DNA of 64,000 nt. It comes from Nemopilema nomurai (Eukaryota; Cnidaria; Scyphozoa; Rhizostomeae; Rhizostomatidae). Numbering within the stretch: the stretch's first letter is position 1; each line of letters begins with the position of its first letter. Position numbers and translations under genes: made by a program. Of the stretch, positions 24,628 through 37,100 are shown piece by piece. The notes under the pieces are model-generated. The model saw nothing but the letters and a program-made list of their open reading frames with translations, did no database searches and had not been told where the DNA came from. Location of the stretch: NCBI GenBank assembly GCA_003864495.1, contig ML133493.1, forward strand, positions 131,820 through 195,819, written 5' to 3'.

Positions 24628-24669
24628 GTTAGAGCGTGACTACGAGGAGCTGCTTGCAGCACTTGTAGG
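24628..24669 (+). CDS. Possible truncated start exon
   Basis: The frame from the ATG in AATGGCGACG encodes MATLERDYEELLAALVG and stops abruptly at the left end of the palindromic element. Context and composition look coding, but no continuation was found on the other side of the insertion (27250 onward), and no target duplication joins the two flanks. It could be the remnant of an interrupted gene or chance. Confidence 0.2.
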
Positions 24670-27249
24670 CAGTGGCGGATACAGGAATTAATTTGAGCGG
24701 GTTCCAAAGGGGGCGGGGGCGTAGCCCCGGGAATTTTTTAGAGACCACGCCCTTAAAATCGCGGGAGAAAGTGGCAACGCCCATATTCACTAGCGAAATG
24801 AGCTTGTCGAGAGAAAAGAAGATGAATGAAATGTTAAGATATAAAGCAAAGTGTAATGAAAAGATCAATGAAATAAACTCTAAAATTTTGGCTTCCTGTC
24901 CCTCAAATGGTACAATAACAACCATTTGTATTATCTGCTTAAAGCAGGGGTCCCATGGGGTGCCACCCACTCTTTGTTGCAGGATTTATTTGTTGCAGCA
25001 ACAGCTCTTTAAAACAGGGTAATAATTGACAAGGCAAGGCAAATATCAATGATCAGCAACAGTTCTTTAAAACACTGCAATAACTGAAAAGGCAAATATC
25101 AATTTCTTGCTTTATTCCTTTATTCTTAATTCCTTTATTCTTGCTTCAGAATGACCAATTTTCTTTGCAAAGAATAAACATGGAACACAAAAACACCCAT
25201 TTGAAAATTTTCAAATAGCAAGCCAAGGAAAATCATTCAGCCAACTGAGTAGGAATTTTCTGGATTTGCCACACTCCAGTTTAAGAGGAAATTCAAAATC
25301 TTGTGGAGGGACCCAACCTTTAGGAAATCTGCAAGCTCAGAATCTTCCAGTAGATGTATTCCAGAAAAGACAAAGTGGCCAATTGATATCAGAAGAACTA
25401 ACACTTCCAGAAAAAAAGAGGAAAGTAAGGTTTCTTTTCAGGGGTTGCTGAGTCACCAATGATACAATCAAACTCTTGTATTCGCTTTGCTCCCTTGGAA
25501 ATACTTTTTTCTAATCAGTTGATTATTTCTTTGTTGATGATGAGCAGGGGTACTGTCCTAAAAGTCACACTTGGCAACTTCTAAATGCCACACCTGTCTT
25601 TCCTCTTTACTTACATTTGTGTTGAATATTGTATGTTGTGTATACAAAATCATTTAAAACCGCTCATTCACACAATAGACGGTTACCAGCTCAGAATTCA
25701 TTCATTGACCTGCCAGCCTGAAGTATGAGCCCTCCTCCTTGGCACCCCATGAGTATTAGTATTAATTTACCCGTAGTATGAGCTGAAGTAATTATTTTAG
25801 CACTCCATTCCATAGTTCCTGCATCCTTGGTGGTCTTTTCTCATCATCATATTACCAGGCATATGCATACAGCAAACTAAAAGCTTTAGTGTTATGATAA
25901 TTTGACTACCAGAGTGAAATAATTTTTCATTTTAGAACAACTGGTGATGGCAATTGTCTTTTTAATGCTTGCTCTATTGCTTTATGTGGAAATGAAAGTC
26001 TCAGTTCATCTCTAAGAATTCTCACAGCCATTGAATTATTTTTTTAATTCTGAATTTTATGCAAACCATCCTTGCACCTTGGTCTTCATTCTGCTATTTC
26101 CACCAAAATCTATTCCCATTACCCTAAAGGCAACAATGCAACTAATCATTTTTTAAACAGAGAAATATTGCCACAATTTGTTACAGGTCAGCAATTGGTT
26201 CACATTCTTTGGACAAGGTGTGGCTATGTCAGCACAGCTTCACATTATACTTTTAATCCAAACCACTTTGTCCCAATCCTTCTTATTGGTGAAGATTCTC
26301 AAGGCAAAACATGTAAATCCCATACTTCTGTATCAGCACCTAAATTTGTTCAAACAAAGTTGAATCTGCCTCCCAAAAGACTCTCTAAAGAAATAATCAA
26401 CTGATTAGAAAAAAGTATTTCCAAGGGAGCAAAGCGAATACAAGAGTTTGATTGTATCATTGGTGACTCAGCAACCCCTGAAAAGAAACCTTACTTTCCT
26501 CTTTTTTTCTGGAAGTGTTAGTTCTTCTGATATCAATTGGCCACTTTGTCTTTTCTGGAATACATCTACTGGAAGATTCTGAGCTTGCAGATTTCCTAAA
26601 GGTTGGGTCCCTCCACAAGATTTTGAATTTCCTCTTAAACTGGAGTGTGGCAAATCCAGAAAATTCCTACTCAGTTGGCTGAATGATTTTCCTTGGCTTG
26701 CTATTTGAAAATTTTCAAATGGGTGTTTTTGTGTTCCATGTTTATTCTTTGCAAAGAAAATTGGTCATTCTGAAGCAAGAATAAAGGAATTAAGAATAAA
26801 GGAATAAAGCAAGAAATTGATATTTGCCTTTTCAGTTATTGCAGTGTTTTAAAGAACTGTTGCTGATCATTGATATTTGCCTTGCCTTGTCAATTATTAC
26901 CCTGTTTTAAAGAGCTGTTGCTGCAACAAATAAATCCTGCAACAAAGAGTGGGTGGCACCCCATGGGACCCCTGCTTTAAGCAGATAATACAAATGGTTG
27001 TTATTGTACCATTTGAGGGACAGGAAGCCAAAATTTTAGAGTTTATTTCATTGATCTTTTCATTACACTTTGCTTTATATCTTAACATTTCATTCATCTT
27101 CTTTTCTCTCGACAAGCTCATTTCGCTAGTGAATATGGGCGTTGCCACTTTCTCCCGCGATTTTAAGGGCGTGGTCTCTAAAAAATTCCCGGGGCTACGC
27201 CCCCGCCCCCTTTGGAACCCCCTCGAATTAATTCCTGTATCCGCCACTG
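24670..27249. mobile_element. Palindromic hAT-like element, 863-bp arms
   Basis: The left arm 24670-25532 and right arm 26387-27249 are exactly equal in length and nearly identical in reverse complement. Both ends read CAGTGGCGGATACAGGAATT inward, a hAT-type terminus, followed by a GGGGCGTAGCCCC palindrome. The 854-bp centre holds an OTU protease fragment. Each arm carries the same two ORFs (116-123 and 61 codons) in mirror image. Flanking octamers are CTTGTAGG and TCAACCAA, so there is no target duplication. This points to rearrangement, for example head-to-head joining or arm duplication after insertion. Confidence 0.9.
25936..26400 (+). pseudogene. OTU-type cysteine protease domain, broken
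   Basis: After a TTTTAG at 25930-25935 the frame reads TTGDGNCLFNACSIALCGNE, carrying the OTU catalytic DGNC box and the following LF-A-S-A-L-G pattern, then SLRILTAIELF. A T-run near 26040 breaks the frame. The next frame has NSEFYANHP, then YPKGNNATNHF, and ends with YTFNPNHFVPIL, matching the OTU catalytic-histidine region (NHFVPL). OTU proteases cleave ubiquitin chains; OTU domains also occur in transposon proteins of invertebrates. It lies in the unique centre between the two 863-bp arms. Confidence 0.65.
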
Positions 27250-27847
27250 TCAACCAAGTGATAAGCATTTTTTTAAATTATCATCCTTTTTTAAAATTCA
27301 CGAGACATCACCATTCATTTTCTGGATAGGAAAAAAATAGCGAAAAAACAAACTAATTCGAGACAGAAACACAAACAAAATATTTCCACGAATCTGCATA
27401 GAAGAATAAGAATTCCTTTCTTTAGTTTCATTGACAAACATGTTAGGCGTGAACTAATTCTGCCCATTACGAAGAAATACGTTTATGTGATAGATTGGAC
27501 ACCCTACGTGTGCCATCAAAAGGTCCTATTCCGTCCAGATTTTCTTACCAATCAAAGCGAAATGTCTTCATATTGGTACATGAGGCAAAGATTTCACCAT
27601 TTATTCTAAAATGATTTTGATATGCTTTTCGGTACGACTTTATATAAATATCGCTAATCTGTTTAGCAATCTTTACAAACCTTAAACAGATACCCGGTAA
27701 CAGCTTATGCGAAAGAATTTAACAATCTCAACAAACATTTTACACATATTATCTTGCTTTCAACCTAGTGACTTGGTTTCGAATAATTGTAGTGTTGCTC
27801 TTATGGAATTTATGAGTCCGCGAAACCATTTGATGAGCGCAAACATA
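27250..27847. other. 3' flank of PCF11
   Basis: AT-rich sequence between the palindromic element and the PCF11 stop codon; it probably includes the 3' untranslated region. No other gene. Confidence 0.5.
27600..27605 (-). promoter_or_regulatory. PCF11: Candidate poly(A) signal of PCF11
   Basis: The minus strand reads AATAAA here, about 240 bases after the stop codon, a normal distance for a 3' UTR. Not tested against transcripts; other AT-rich hexamers nearby could serve. Confidence 0.4.
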
Positions 27848-28108
27848 TCAAGCTTGCTCTTCTTCTTTCGAAATAATACTTGTAGGACTTTTGGCTGGTT
27901 TCAAAGTATCAAGATGAACTGAATTCAAATTTCCTTCCATTGGCTGTTCCATTGGCTTTTCATCAATAACAGCACCATTCGAACTTCCACTTTCATCTGT
28001 TATGGACGCCTTACCTTCGGAAAGGAAGCAAATCTCCTCCGTCTTGGTGCAGTGAGAACGCTCAGAAATTCCAATATTAAGCCCATCGTAGCAGCTGACA
28101 TGGTAAGT
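27848..28108 (-). CDS. PCF11: PCF11 exon 13 (last)
   Basis: Starts after CTGTAG with TYHVSCYDGL, matching the (K)IYHPSCYEDY end of the second Pcf11 zinc finger, then an acidic, Ser-rich tail ending KEEEQA and TGA. Phase 0 start, 87 codons including the stop. Confidence 0.85.
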   Translation of the reverse strand, partial: TYHVSCYDGLNIGISERSHCTKTEEICFLSEGKASITDESGSSNGAVIDEKPMEQPMEGNLNSVHLDTLKPAKSPTSIISKEEEQA

Positions 28109-31100
28109 CTACAGTTCAGAAAAATAAAAGGTAGGTTCTGACACTGACATTGAGAAAGTACAAGTCGATTATTATGTTCTAAGTTTCGATACAAAGAAGG
28201 GAAAACCAAGAATAATTCAAGTTTTTGCTCTAAGAAAGCCATGTATATATTTTAGCCTAGACTGATCTCAAGAAAGGCCCAAACATTTGGTGAGGAATGT
28301 GGCGAGGATGAAGAAGACAGGCTGCCGCTCACCCATGCCTTTTCCCTCGGCCATTCTGTTTCAAAATTTGTAACAAAGAAAAAGGAGAGCAACTATGTAC
28401 CCCTTTTAACGGGATTCAGAGCAGCATTGCGGAGACATTAAGGCCAGCACAAGATTTGTCATGATATTAGCCTCTAGCCATTTTTTATTTTTCTTGTTCA
28501 CCAGCATTCCATTATCCAAAATTGTACCTGATGTCAAGCATGGCACATTTGGAAATTGAAGGCAAACGCTTGAGTCTCCTGCCGTAAGGACCGTTGTTCA
28601 TTCGAATCTTCTGCTGGTCTTTTTCAAAGTCAAAAAGTGATAGAAGAGGCATAATTCTGCCAGAGCATTTCCTAGGACTTTGTTGATCTGAATAGTCTGT
28701 GCTTGATCAAACAAAGGGGTTTTTCAGTTGTGAAAAATGGTTCATGATTTTAGATGTGGCATTATTCATATTTCGCCGCAAATCTCATTCACACGTATCA
28801 TCATGTTTGTCCGCGACTGGGTTAGCAAAACAAGTCCCAATTACGTTAAATCCATTACTGGCAATGAAGAAATTTCACTTCCTCTTGGTATGAGCCATTG
28901 TTGGCATCTGCTTGTATAAGTAAATACTGGAAGAGACCGTTTTGCGATGAGAACAACCATGCAATACGGTCGTCGTGTCGGCCATGTTGGTAGACCTCCG
29001 CAACAACTGGTAGTCAAAACAACCAAGTGAACAACAAGAACACATGGAGTGCTTAAATTGCTTAAAACTAGACCATTCAGAATTCCTAAACATTTGTCTA
29101 TTTCACATTCAAAATACTCCAGAAAAACATAGAGAACGTAAGAATAAACAATCAAAGCAATGAACAATAACAATGTATAATGAATTGACAAGAATGTGCA
29201 CTTATTCGTTAAAGAGAGCACAAAGAAGGTCTTTAACAGTAATGGGTCAAAGCATTCTTATTGAGTAAGCGTATTTGCTGGAAGCTTTATTTTAAGTGAG
29301 CATCTTGGTGGGGTAGCCACTTTGAAAGGATGGTGGGGAGCGTAAAACCAGTGGCGTAACGAAGAAGTGAGGGGCCCTTAAACCAAGAAGTGGTTTTGGA
29401 CCCCTTTCTTTCTTTGCAAATCAAGTTTACGGGCAAATATTGCCCTTGACCGCATAATTATTTTACAGCGTTGTACAATTTCTAAACAACATTGACTAAC
29501 ATCAACAAAACAATTATTAAGATACAAAAGCAGGTTGAATAGAAAAATTATAGGAAGTTTTAATTTTTAAGATTTTTATAGATATATTCTATTATTACTT
29601 GTTTGAGTCAAGCTTTGTCAAGATTATCAAATTTCATTATCATATTACAAAATTTTACAACACAAACGCGCAAAAACATTGCAACGAAGGGGAGGATTTT
29701 AGCTTAACATTCAATAAATTTCATCACTTTCTTAAACCTTAAGCTTGTAAATTGTAAATATGTTAATTATTATTCAAGCACCTGTAATGCAGTTGTTAGC
29801 GGCCAGGCGAAGAGTCACTCTGTGGAGAAACTGACCTTGATTTTATCATCACCACCATTATTATTATTAAATTTTATCAACCTTTGTGGTCTGGCTGACC
29901 TTATTGCCGTTTTACTCCTGCTAGACGAGTCATAACTAACAACCAAGGCCTAACAGGAGTGCTTTCATCTTTATTCTTTATTCACATGTCTAAGACTCTT
30001 CTTAGCATTCTAGCCGTTTCTAACAAGGCAGTTTTCTGCATTTCAATTGTAATGCACGGAATTTTAAGACTTTCTGTCCATTTTTGAAACTCTTTTGAGA
30101 CACTCCCTAGGGCTCCTATAACTACCGGAATAACTTGAATCTTTCTCATATTCCATACTCGCATCACGTTCATAGCCTAAGCTCAGTTTATTCTTCTATC
30201 ATGATTGTTAACCTTTCTATCAGTTCCCTAAGTATCTTTGGTCACTCCTGCTCCTCTTTCATCGACATGTGCAATGCTCTAGATATCAGCGAGAATCATC
30301 TCCGCTTCATGATCTCCAAACTATCCAACTTAACTATCCGTACTACCTATTACATTTTCTGCCGCAGAAAGAAGTCTTGGAATAATCCTGATCTTTTTCA
30401 ATTCTGACGATCTCTGCTACTGACAACTTCTAAAGCAAACAATGACGAACACACTTTTTCCTTTTTTGTTAATTTATTTTGTTTGCGCTTGTAATAGTCT
30501 TCTTCTTTGTAAACCCAGGCTAGCCAATTGCAAATTCCAGCTTAACAAGCCAATCTTTTATGTCCCCGAGCACTGACTGACACATATGAATCGTTGAATG
30601 AGTTCAGCCTTATCAATTGATTTGGCTTTCAAATTTTCTGTATAGGCAGCATTGCCAAGTTATCGAGTCTTTCTTCGGATATCTTTGCTCTCAAGGAAGT
30701 TTTGATCAATTTAAGTTATGTGGCTATGAAGTTACATCAGTAATATGGGATATCGCAAATAGCAAATCAAAAAAGTCATACGCCCAATTAAATAGCATTG
30801 TGAATCTTTTCAAGAAACGCTTCAATCTAAAAACAATTTTCATGGTCATCGGGGCCCCCTTGTAGCCCAAATAAGTGGAGGGCCTCAGTTATGTCCTTAA
30901 AGGTGCAGACAGTGCGTTACGCCACTGCGCAAAGCATTGGGAAATGCCAAATCATCTTTCTTACCCATTTACAATTGCAACCATCCAGCAAAAAGTGCAA
31001 GGGTGACGTTGTACTTGTGGAGGATGAGGGAAAGAAAAAAGGATTGTGGAAAGCAACCGGAATGGAAGAAACAATTGTCGGAAGAAATGGTCATACACGT

Positions 31101-34100
31101 GGAGTTAAGGAAAGAATGCCTGGATTTGGTAAGCAACCATCATACCCAAGAAGACCTCTTCAAAACTATTTCCTTTAGAAACTTCAATTCAGTTAAAGGT
31201 GAATGCAAAGGATAGAATGGTTACGGAAGGTGATGCGGGTGGTTGTGAGGAGCAGAATAGCCGCGATAACCGTGAGCGTAGCATGCCTGCTAGAGCGGCC
31301 GCGCAAGACGCACGCAGGCGAACGCTCATGCTGCCTGACTGCGTAGTCAAGGAGGGGGAGCGTCATGTGGTTCCCATACCTCCTATCGCACACGCACGCC
31401 CATTAGAAGACTTTGGCACAATGCAAGTCGTTTGTTGAGTCCGAATAGAATTGTGTTCGAAACCGACGTTGCTTCTTCTTCATTGCTTTCTTTCAAATTC
31501 TGAATGCCAGCAAGAATCAGCAATAGAACTTACGCAATACAACATTAGAAGTAGAGTGCTTTTAGATGTAGAAAGTCATAAATACATACCTGTCCGTGAA
31601 CTCTTGTAGTGTTTTTGTACCGCCATTCTTCCAGAGATTCGTCCCAAAATTTATCCAGTTCTTCCAAGCAAACTTGGCATACCTGTAGGAAAGTCACTTT
31701 GCATGTACTAGATCCATAACAAGCACAACAGTCACAATACATTTTACGCACGAAAAGGAATGTCATCAAGGTGGACATTTTCTAGTTAAACATCATCACG
31801 AGAAGGTTACGGGAAACTACCAAATCAATTGAAATCTGTTACAGATTAATTACACGAGGCGGACTGGCCCGGGCAAAACTTAGGATGCACGCTTAATAGT
31901 ATGCATTCCATTTATAGTTGTCAAAAGCGGCGCATCTGGGAAATTGTAAAGTAAATTCGAGAGCAGCTGACACGTTTAAAGAACACGTTTAAAGACAAAT
32001 GAACACGTTTAAAGGTGAACTGACGAACCATAAAAAGATGAAAACCTTACGTACTTCATCATCACTGAGCACAGAACAACTGTTATCGGTTGCGGTGGAA
32101 CTCACGCCTCCGCTTTTCGTCTGCATTTCAAAGATGCTGCTCTTTCCTAGCAAAAATTTCATTTCATTTAATAAGCTAAAAATGCTTTTTGAATCATAAG
32201 GAAGCTGCTCTGAGATCAAACAACTAAAAGGAGATGTTGCGTCTTTTTGGTCTCCAATGCTTAATTCAAATAATCAGAATTTGTGCTATGAATCAGAAAA
32301 ATCAGAATGTACTTTAGAGTGGTGCACACCTTGCTCGTCCAGATCCTTGACGTCATCCATCTCAACCCATTGCTACAACAAACAACATTGCAATTACCTA
32401 TGTGGTACTTCAAATTCCTTTTAATGAATGCAGTCGACCATGCAAAGTGAAAACCAAACAAAAGGCCCCATTCGGACGCAAAGTGCTTACAAAAAAATGA
32501 AAAGAAGCCAGTTACCTCTTGGACATATTCATATACGCAACAAGTAGAGAAGCCTTTTTAGGCAGGGCCAAAAGCATGACCGAATGCTTCAGAACAAGCT
32601 TCAGAAAATGAATACTAATTTTAGCTCTCGATAAACCAAGAGAACGGTTGACAAATCGGTTTGGATTTTTAGGATGAATTAGTCGCAAAAACATCAGGAA
32701 GAACCCTGTTAAAAGTATTTGTGACGAAATCTTCAAGAGAAAGCTATTTTTAAGCTGGAGAGCAATTGAAATGGTAAAACCTTTCCACATACCTCAGCCA
32801 AACAACACCATGTCCTTGATAACGACTTTTTAGCATCTTTTCCTCGGCGGTTGGTGCGAAAATGCCAGTCTAAATGGTCACGATAAAGACCTTTACTATC
32901 CCCAAAGAACCGCAGGCCACAGGAAGCACATTGAGTGCCAGCGTACAAATGGTCAATAAAACGGCCTTGGCGCCTGAAAACGAACAACTTTGATTCATAT
33001 TTGCCCGCACATAAAGGATGGAGTAGCAGGGAGCTATTCCACCATTTCTCACTTTCTAGTATGGTGCACGGCTTTGCTCTTTGTTGAGCGTCATCAAGCC
33101 TCTTGAAATTATAGAATGCCTCGTGAGAGAATGCCACTATGAAAATGCCATCTAGAGATTCGATTCAGTCCATATGACTTGTAAAATTATTGGAAGCTAG
33201 TATATTTCTTACTGCTTAGTTGTTTGACAATCTTAATGATCACTGTTTATCGCAAAAAGCAAATAGTTGTTTGGGCCAGCATGTCAAGTCCTTACGGGAA
33301 ATGTCAGTAGTCACTAACCATTATTTGATCCGCCACAGATTATGTCTTGACAAAAATACAAGTATTTTCTACTTGTGCCACTTTAAAGTCCAGGAAATAT
33401 TCAACCAGACGGATACTTTTCCAGACAATTTTCGAGGAAAATTCAGTGCCTTTATTCGCAAAGCTGCCTTATGAAAATAAATGCAATATAAAGCTAATCT
33501 GGTGCAGCATAACTTAGGTCATAGCTAAATGCAATAAAAAAACAACCCAGTCATGAAATCTTATACAAGACACTTACATTTTTAGATCATCCATCACAAA
33601 TCTTACGGTAGGAGCAGCATTTTCCTCTGATTCCATTTCAGGTGGTGATGAAGATGCAAAGCTTTCATTAACTTTCACGGACTGATTGGTTATGACCCCC
33701 GTTGATACCAGTCTATGGAACAGTTCTTTAACACCTATGAATGCATTTGGTTCACTGCTCGTTCCACCGTCTGACTTCGCACCTGGAAAATTTCGGAGTT
33801 TCTTAAGTAGATTCAAAGAATTCATGTTTTCTTCTTAAACAACTTGAATGTTGGCAAAGAAGAACCAAACAATGTTCATTATTAGTGTGACGTACGCATG
33901 TCACAAATAGTAATAGATCGCAAAGTCATCGGTTTAGAACAAAAATTAAACAAGTCCAATCTTAGATCAGTACCTGACTGAAACCCCACTGCATGTGAGA
34001 CCTGTTTGGATATAAGACAGGCTGCAGAAAATTTTGCTTGGGGGAGGAGGGGTGTTTGTGGGGAGTCTTGCGGTATCACCAAAGAGTAATCAGCATCCCT

Positions 34101-37100
34101 GGAATCCTGCAAACACTCCCTCAGAACCAGGACTGGACAAATAGCTGAATTAGCTGGAAAAGTGTCAAATGGCTACTCCGTTGATAAACGTTCAAAACAA
34201 TACTTTATTCGTCCGGGCAGAAATATCCACAGCCTATACAAACAGCAGGTGTTGGCACACTTTTGGAGTAAGGAGAAAAGTGAAATAACAACGAAGGTGC
34301 TTCCTCGGGACGGCCATTTTCAATAAGGATTATACCACCATTACCATATGTTATTAAACACAGTCATCACATAAAAAATTATACAAAATTATAATGAGAC
34401 ATGTGGGGTACTTCTTGACCCACCAATCATCGCTTTTTGGTTATAATAGAACGTTGGATAGACGGTCAATAAGAACATTTTTAAATTCTAGAATGGGAAT
34501 AAGTAAAACCAGAAACTTTACAGTGGCAAGAAAAAGCGGAACTAGTTTTTGCATACTTAAAGTACTTTTTCCAACACTCCTTAGAGTATGCAAACGTCGG
34601 AAAATAACCAAAAGCTGACACAATAAATAGCCAGTTGCGGATTGAAAACACTAGATGGTGATAAAATGAGCGTATTATTGGTTATAATTGACCAATCAGC
34701 GTTACTTAACACCTAACTTTAGAGGAGTCCAAGGGAAAATACGAACTCTTTCTGTCTACAAAGAATGGGATTTTCCATTGAAATATAAACCGACTCTAAA
34801 ACATCTAGGTGAAAAGACGATCAATTTGTGTATACATTATGTTGTCGAAACTGAGACCCCGTTTACACACGAAAAATTTATCCGGAAAAATATTTATTCG
34901 CTTTGCCGTATAAAGCCTGATTTACACGAGACGAATTTTCTCGTGCGAAGCGAATTTTTCGCCGCGAATGCGCGAAAAAATGCACAGAAGTGGAGATTAG
35001 AAAATTCGCAGCGAATTTATTCGCCTTGTAAAATAAACCAATCAGAACAGCAATTGAAGACAGCTGACACAAACCCAACTAGTGAACAAGAGAGAAACAC
35101 TCTTTTGACAACAAATCTTTGTCGTCTCTTGACGTGGAGACATGGGAAAGGAAGGGCTAGGCCGAATGGTGCTATGCAATGTAAACATATCTATATCAAA
35201 AGTATGCAAAACGACAGAAAACTACGCAATGGTTCAAACAGCAACATGGGTGAAGAATGAGTAACCTATGGCTAGGCCTAAACAATGCTGGGAAAATCCC
35301 GCACCTATAACATAAACATGGGGGAAATTCCACTTATTTTCAAACTCTTTAGCAATTGCTTTCCATTCGCGTTTATTTGAGAGCACATCGAGAAAACCTC
35401 TTTCTAGCGAAATCCATATTGCCTCGCACGTTTCACTTATTATGCCAGTAATGGTCGAGGGGCTCATTCTAAAACTGGCAGCAATGGTAGACTGTGCATC
35501 ACCTGCAGTCAAGAATCTTAACGTTACTCCATGCCTCTCACTTGCACCAACACTGTTGGCAACAGGATCTCGCATGTTTGTGCGTTGTTTCGTTATCTTT
35601 GGTGCAATAAACGATAAAAGCACCTCATATGTAGGTGGCGACATTCGAAAGTATTTAAAGAAGTATTCGTGGTCATGTAAGCGTAAATCCCTTACCAAAA
35701 GATGAAACTTCCCCTTCTGCAGACGTTCTGAATACATTTTTTCGGAACCCAGTACCGCTTTCTTTGCTCGCTTTTTCAACAGAATTAGCTTTAAGATTAT
35801 AAGCTTTTTTAATGACAACAATCTTCGAACAGACGCCATTTTCTTTTGCATTATTTGCGGCGAATTCGCACAAGAAATTCTGACAGTGGAAATTAAACTT
35901 CGAATTCGCAGCGAATTCGTAGGCAAAATAATTCGTGGCGAAAAATTCGCTTTGCGCGAAAAATTCGCCCCGTGCATATCAGGCTTAACTATTTATCCCG
36001 GTACGAAAGGGCATAAATTTATATCCGGATAAATTTCGCTAGGTTTAAACGCGTTTATCCGCATAAATATTTATTCGGATTCAAAAGGAGGCCATATTCC
36101 TTGTATCCACATTCCATATTCCTTGTCACCACAACATGGCTTACATTTGAAAGTTGGCGCACTTTTTCGTCCGCGAGTTGGCGTGATTCTTCGTTTAGCC
36201 TAATTCCTTCTTTTATTGTCATGGATAATATGCATGAAATGAAAATGTTCGGTATCATTTCTCTGCTACTGTCTTTGGTTGGTGTAGCAAGATTAAATGC
36301 TTGGTTAGCTGTAATTTACCAAAGAACACACCGACAGAAGATGCAAATTCTGGCATCAATAGTGGGTGAGAGCAACTATCGACTCCAACGAATTGGCCAT
36401 ACTTTAATCGGCAGATCAAGGAGAAAGCGAAATCCCCGTCACAGCTGCATAGAAATGCAAATGAAACAGGGATAAAGTGTCTGAATGACTTTTTATTTTG
36501 GTAAGAAGTTAGTCAATAGTTGTATTGGTCTGAGTATTTATGTTGGTTTTGTTGTCTGGTGTAAAAATCTATCATTATGATATTAGCACGTGTAAAAATC
36601 TATCGAAAGACTCAGGAGTAGATATCCAAAGCAGAGTTGATTAATCTTTGATACTTTCATATAATTTCAAATCAAAGGAATGACTGAGGGTGTTGCAATA
36701 ATTGTGTAATTAGAAATGGCTCAAAGGTATAAGTAATTATAGCATATGATTAACGTTAGATCATTGACACTATATTAATAATATAATAGTTCAGCAAAAA
36801 CTATTCTCATCATAGTTTCTCCTGTGAAGTCCTCCTTGTTTAAGTTACCATGACTTGATGGGGGCTGGGATTGTCCATATGATGACACACCATGGTTTCT
36901 CTGCATATGTGGTTCCATAAAAAAAACTTGGTTGGTACATCAACTCTTGGAGCATGCCAAAACCATTTGATATGACATTGGTCAATTCATGTTATTTGCA
37001 AGAATTTTCATTGTTTCTTCGTGCTTTCTTTCCCCCTCCTCCATTTTCTCCATTGCTTTTCTTTTCAATTGGATTTCCTGGTGAGCTAAATCCAATAGCT

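Larger units (their letters stand above)
29230..31437 (+). mobile_element. BEL/Pao retrotransposon integrase fragment, split by a hAT
   Basis: The left part, ending at 29348, reads ASWWGSHFERMVGSV, the BEL/Pao integrase WWG-x-FERMVG block. After the hAT insertion the right part resumes RKALGNAKSSF, then GDVVLVEDEGKKKGLW and MEETIVGRNGHTRGVK near 31005-31110, which is the DUF5641 tail of BEL/Pao polyproteins, then RPLQN and an arginine-rich RAAAQDARRR end. The pol reading frame, or its decayed version, continues across the insertion. Only the last third of the integrase is present, without LTRs. It lies in the last intron of PCF11, on the strand opposite the gene. Confidence 0.75.

Noticed and set aside
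24670..27249. Target-site duplication of the palindromic element
   Set aside because: The flanking octamers CTTGTAGG and TCAACCAA do not match in either orientation.
26949..27329. The 126-codon plus ORF and its mirror at 24629-24970 as genes
   Set aside because: They are antisense shadows within the inverted arms, and neither shows a domain.
31250..31340. GC-rich patch near 31.3 kb as a CpG-island promoter
   Set aside because: It is explained as the arginine-rich end of the BEL/Pao polyprotein (RAAAQDARRR).
33974..34106. PCF11 exon 7 starting at the AG at 34107
   Set aside because: That start would be phase 0, while exon 6 ends in phase 1; the upstream AG at 34133 restores phase.
34688..35260. 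190-codon plus ORF as a gene
   Set aside because: It spans the Penelope endonuclease in antisense and the Harbinger terminal repeat; the opposite strand explains both parts.
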